Shown one piece after another: positions 6,521 through 7,611 of a DNA stretch of 7,611 nt. This DNA is from an uncultured Chloroflexota bacterium. Its GTDB lineage: Bacteria > Chloroflexota > Anaerolineae > Anaerolineales > Anaerolineaceae. The notes beneath the pieces are model-generated. The model was given only the letters and a program-made list of their open reading frames with translations, was not told the origin of the DNA and made no database searches. Position numbers and translations under genes: made by a program. Within the stretch, counting starts at the first letter, position 1; every line of letters begins with the position of its first letter. The DNA is taken from assembly GCA_902795255.1 (NCBI GenBank), contig CADBKS010000144.1:1-7611 (forward strand), in the 5' to 3' direction.

Positions 6521-6554
6521 GTCTGCCGTCTGCGGCACAGACCTGTTTTATAAT
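6521..6554 (+). promoter_or_regulatory. Possible promoter of the lipoprotein gene, with upstream dyad
   Basis: TATAAT at 6549-6554 is a perfect -10 hexamer, but at the -35 position the sequence (CCGTCT, 6526-6531) has no resemblance to consensus. Instead a dyad covers 6521-6542: GTCTG pairs with CAGAC and CCG with CGG, with a two-base bulge and a TCTG loop. This would fit a promoter that needs an activator or a non-standard sigma factor. If used, the leader of the lipoprotein mRNA would be about 240 bases and include the repeated element at 6638-6720. Confidence 0.35.
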
Positions 6555-6637
6555 CGTATTTTGCCCCGCAGTCCGTTTCGATGGACGGCATACACGGCAG
6601 TTCCGGAAAAACACCCAACGGATCCGCCCGGAACTTT

Positions 6638-6720
6638 GAACAGGCATCCAACGTTATACAGGGGTGAGTTTCATCAGGAGCCGGAGATACAAAAAATAAA
6701 TCTGTCGTCTCAGGCTCATT
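6638..6720 (+). repeat. Leader-like repeat element, copy 1
   Basis: This 83-base element lies 81 bases upstream of the lipoprotein start and recurs at 7499-7580. By hand alignment about 64 of 83 columns are identical, with one single-base gap. Best conserved blocks are GAACAGG, GGGTGAGT (6662-6669), GAGCCG (6678-6683), AAATAAAT and CGTCTCAGGCTCA (6706-6718). GAGCC (6678-6682) can pair with GGCTC (6713-6717) around an A-rich loop. The orientation given assumes it acts as RNA in the lipoprotein leader. It resembles no riboswitch class I can name. Confidence 0.6.
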
Positions 6721-6734
6721 ATCCGGCGGTGCAG

Positions 6735-6756
6735 GTCCGGATCCTTTCTTCCGGGT
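6735..6756 (+). promoter_or_regulatory. Hairpin with UCCU loop before the lipoprotein start
   Basis: GTCCGGA (6735-6741) pairs with TCCGGGT (6750-6756), seven pairs including two G-U, around an 8-base loop TCCTTTCT. The loop TCCT is complementary to AGGA in the ribosome binding site of the lipoprotein gene (6785-6792, CAGGAGGA). No T run follows, so it is not a terminator. A hairpin with the same loop core follows the second repeat copy. Confidence 0.4.
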
Positions 6757-6801
6757 GCCATGTGCATATTCAGATGAACTCATACAGGAGGAATATAAAA
6801 A

Positions 6802-7470
6802 ATGAAAAAGATCATAATTCTTGTTTGTGTAATTACGGCAGCAATATTCATGCTGACGGCATGCAAAAAAACGGAACCCGTTCAAAACGGCAGTTCCGCG
6901 AGCTCTGAAAACGCCGGCAGTACCGCAGCCTCTGTCAGTTCCGGCAGTTTTGATCCCTCTGCCGTGAAGACCATGGGCGATATCCTGCCCTATGAAGAAA
7001 CCGGCAATTACCAGGAGGCTTATTCAGAGAAGCAATTCGTTTATGTCTTCAAAGCAGACGGTCTTTATTACCGGGCGAAGGCAGCGCTGACGAAAGAAGC
7101 AGCCGATATGGTCTGGGGAGAAGAATACGATGAAGAGCGGGATCAGAAAGTGCGTGAACTGATCTCCAAGCTTGAGATCGATTCCATCGAAAACCTCAGC
7201 GAACAGGTCCCCACGCAGGAAGAACTGGACAAACTCATCGGCAAGACAGGCCAGGAACTGTTTGATGACGGGTGGACAGACTTCGGCTATGACCTGTCTG
7301 AAATGAATGCGAACATGTACCACGGAGATTTCGCTTATATCGTCCATTTCGAATATGAAGGCGAACAGATGGTGAACACGGATGATTTTGATTTTTATGA
7401 AGCGTTCAAGGATCTGAAGGTCGGCTCCGTAAAATTTGACGGTCTCGGCAACGCCGCGAACCCGGAATAA
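6802..7470 (+). CDS. Putative lipoprotein of unknown function
   Basis: A 222-residue secreted lipoprotein. Residues 1-20 are a lipoprotein signal peptide ending in the lipobox LTAC, with Cys21 the lipidated residue. Residues 22-50 are a Ser/Ala/Asn-rich flexible linker, and 51-222 form an acidic soluble domain with many aromatic residues (YVFKADGLYYRAKAALTKEA at 81-100, GDFAYIVHFEYEG at 175-187, DFDFYEAFKDLKVGSVKF at 195-212). I do not recognise the domain. LIGKTGQELFDDGW (145-158) is a likely conserved turn. The start is secure: AGGAGGA lies about nine bases before the ATG and the signal peptide starts there. It stands alone on the plus strand, facing away from the ABC operon, with the repeat element on both sides. 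It is anchored to a membrane facing out of the cytoplasm; no partner or substrate can be proposed. Confidence 0.85.
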   Translation: MKKIIILVCVITAAIFMLTACKKTEPVQNGSSASSENAGSTAASVSSGSFDPSAVKTMGDILPYEETGNYQEAYSEKQFVYVFKADGLYYRAKAALTKEAADMVWGEEYDEERDQKVRELISKLEIDSIENLSEQVPTQEELDKLIGKTGQELFDDGWTDFGYDLSEMNANMYHGDFAYIVHFEYEGEQMVNTDDFDFYEAFKDLKVGSVKFDGLGNAANPE

Positions 7471-7498
7471 CGGTACGAAAACAATGTACGGCAGAAGA

Positions 7499-7580
7499 GA
7501 ACAGGTATCCGCCGTTTTGTATGGGTGAGTCTTATTATGAGCCGCGGATGCATAAATAAATGTGGCGTCTCAGGCTCAAT
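7499..7580 (+). repeat. Leader-like repeat element, copy 2
   Basis: Diverged direct copy of 6638-6720, 861 bases downstream, starting 28 bases after the lipoprotein stop. The outer pairing is one pair longer than in copy 1: TGAGCC (7538-7543) with GGCTCA (7573-7578). An alternative inner stem GCCGC/GTGGC (7541-7545 and 7562-7566) is also possible. Because copy 1 sits in the leader of a gene, this copy probably belongs to the leader of another gene outside the window. A tail element of the lipoprotein transcript is the alternative. Confidence 0.6.
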
Positions 7581-7591
7581 AAACTTGGGGG

Positions 7592-7607
7592 CGAAGCTCC
7601 TGCTTCG
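7592..7607 (+). promoter_or_regulatory. Hairpin with UCCU tetraloop after repeat copy 2
   Basis: CGAAGC (7592-7597) pairs perfectly with GCTTCG (7602-7607) around the loop TCCT. An alternative stem GGGGC/GCTCC overlaps it (7588-7592 with 7596-7600). It begins 12 bases after the repeat, close to the spacing in copy 1, yet the stem sequence is unrelated. The window ends four bases later, so a following T run cannot be excluded and it might be a terminator. Confidence 0.45.
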
Positions 7608-7611
7608 AATA

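Noticed and set aside
6638..6720. Known riboswitch or small RNA (glycine, c-di-GMP, fluoride, THF, SRP RNA, RNase P)
   Set aside because: I compared it from memory with the core sequences of these classes and found no match. Resemblance was limited to short words such as GCAGGTCCGG downstream of the repeat.
6460..6885. 141-codon minus-strand open frame over the lipoprotein leader and start
   Set aside because: It overlaps the secure start and signal peptide of the lipoprotein gene on the other strand, has no family resemblance, and covers the repeat element and promoter-like sequence.
7487..7518. Terminator of the lipoprotein gene (ACGGC/GCCGT followed by TTT)
   Set aside because: The stem has only five pairs with an 18-base loop and a short T run, and it overlaps the repeat element. 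It is too weak to call.
6638..7580. Mobile element or composite transposon bounded by the two direct repeats
   Set aside because: There is no transposase, no terminal inverted repeats and no target duplication, and the copies are too diverged for recent movement.

Overview
The window holds one complete, tightly packed minus-strand operon (positions 6093 down to 212), a regulatory and noncoding stretch of about 700 bases (6094-6801), and a plus-strand lipoprotein gene (6802-7470) flanked by two diverged copies of a structured-looking element. A possible gene fragment runs off the left edge. I saw no tRNA, rRNA, CRISPR array, transposase or integrase.

Organism: base composition is balanced to slightly GC-rich by eye, Shine-Dalgarno sites are AGGAG-like, and the gene set (LacI regulator, Fe3+-type ABC importer, Ser-rich lipoprotein) suits an anaerobic bacterium of Firmicutes or Spirochaete type. 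The solute-binding protein has a signal peptidase I-type signal and no lipobox cysteine, which favours a cell with a periplasm (spirochaete or diderm firmicute). The lineage cannot be fixed from this window.

Operon, in order of transcription: LacI-family repressor (6093-5053), periplasmic solute-binding protein (5041-4031), fused two-domain permease (3936-2290), ATPase with TOBE domain (2268-1183) and a stand-alone ComEC-like metallo-beta-lactamase-fold hydrolase (1174-212). Gaps are 11, 94, 21 and 8 bases. The 94-base gap contains a perfect 12-bp hairpin followed by six T, a probable leaky terminator that would let the binding protein be made in excess. A second intrinsic terminator (157-189) closes the operon. 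The transporter belongs to the Fbp/Afu/Pot group usually annotated as ferric iron uptake. LacI control and the absence of an iron-binding Tyr-Tyr pair in the binding protein point instead to an organic substrate such as a sugar phosphate or another phosphorylated compound. The terminal hydrolase might act on the imported molecule; that part is inference.

Regulatory region: upstream of the LacI gene lie a minus-strand promoter, two matching 16-base LacI-type operators (6177-6192 and 6320-6335, 13 of 16 identical) and two copies of TTTGCAAAATAT. This fits autoregulation of the whole operon, possibly with DNA looping.

Right end: the lipoprotein gene is preceded by a long leader carrying an 83-base element (6638-6720). 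A diverged copy (7499-7580, about 64 of 83 aligned columns identical) follows the gene. Each copy is followed 11-14 bases later by a hairpin with UCCU in its loop, although the hairpin stems differ in sequence. This is the most unusual feature here: it looks like a repeated leader RNA, and it predicts another gene of the same kind just beyond the window.
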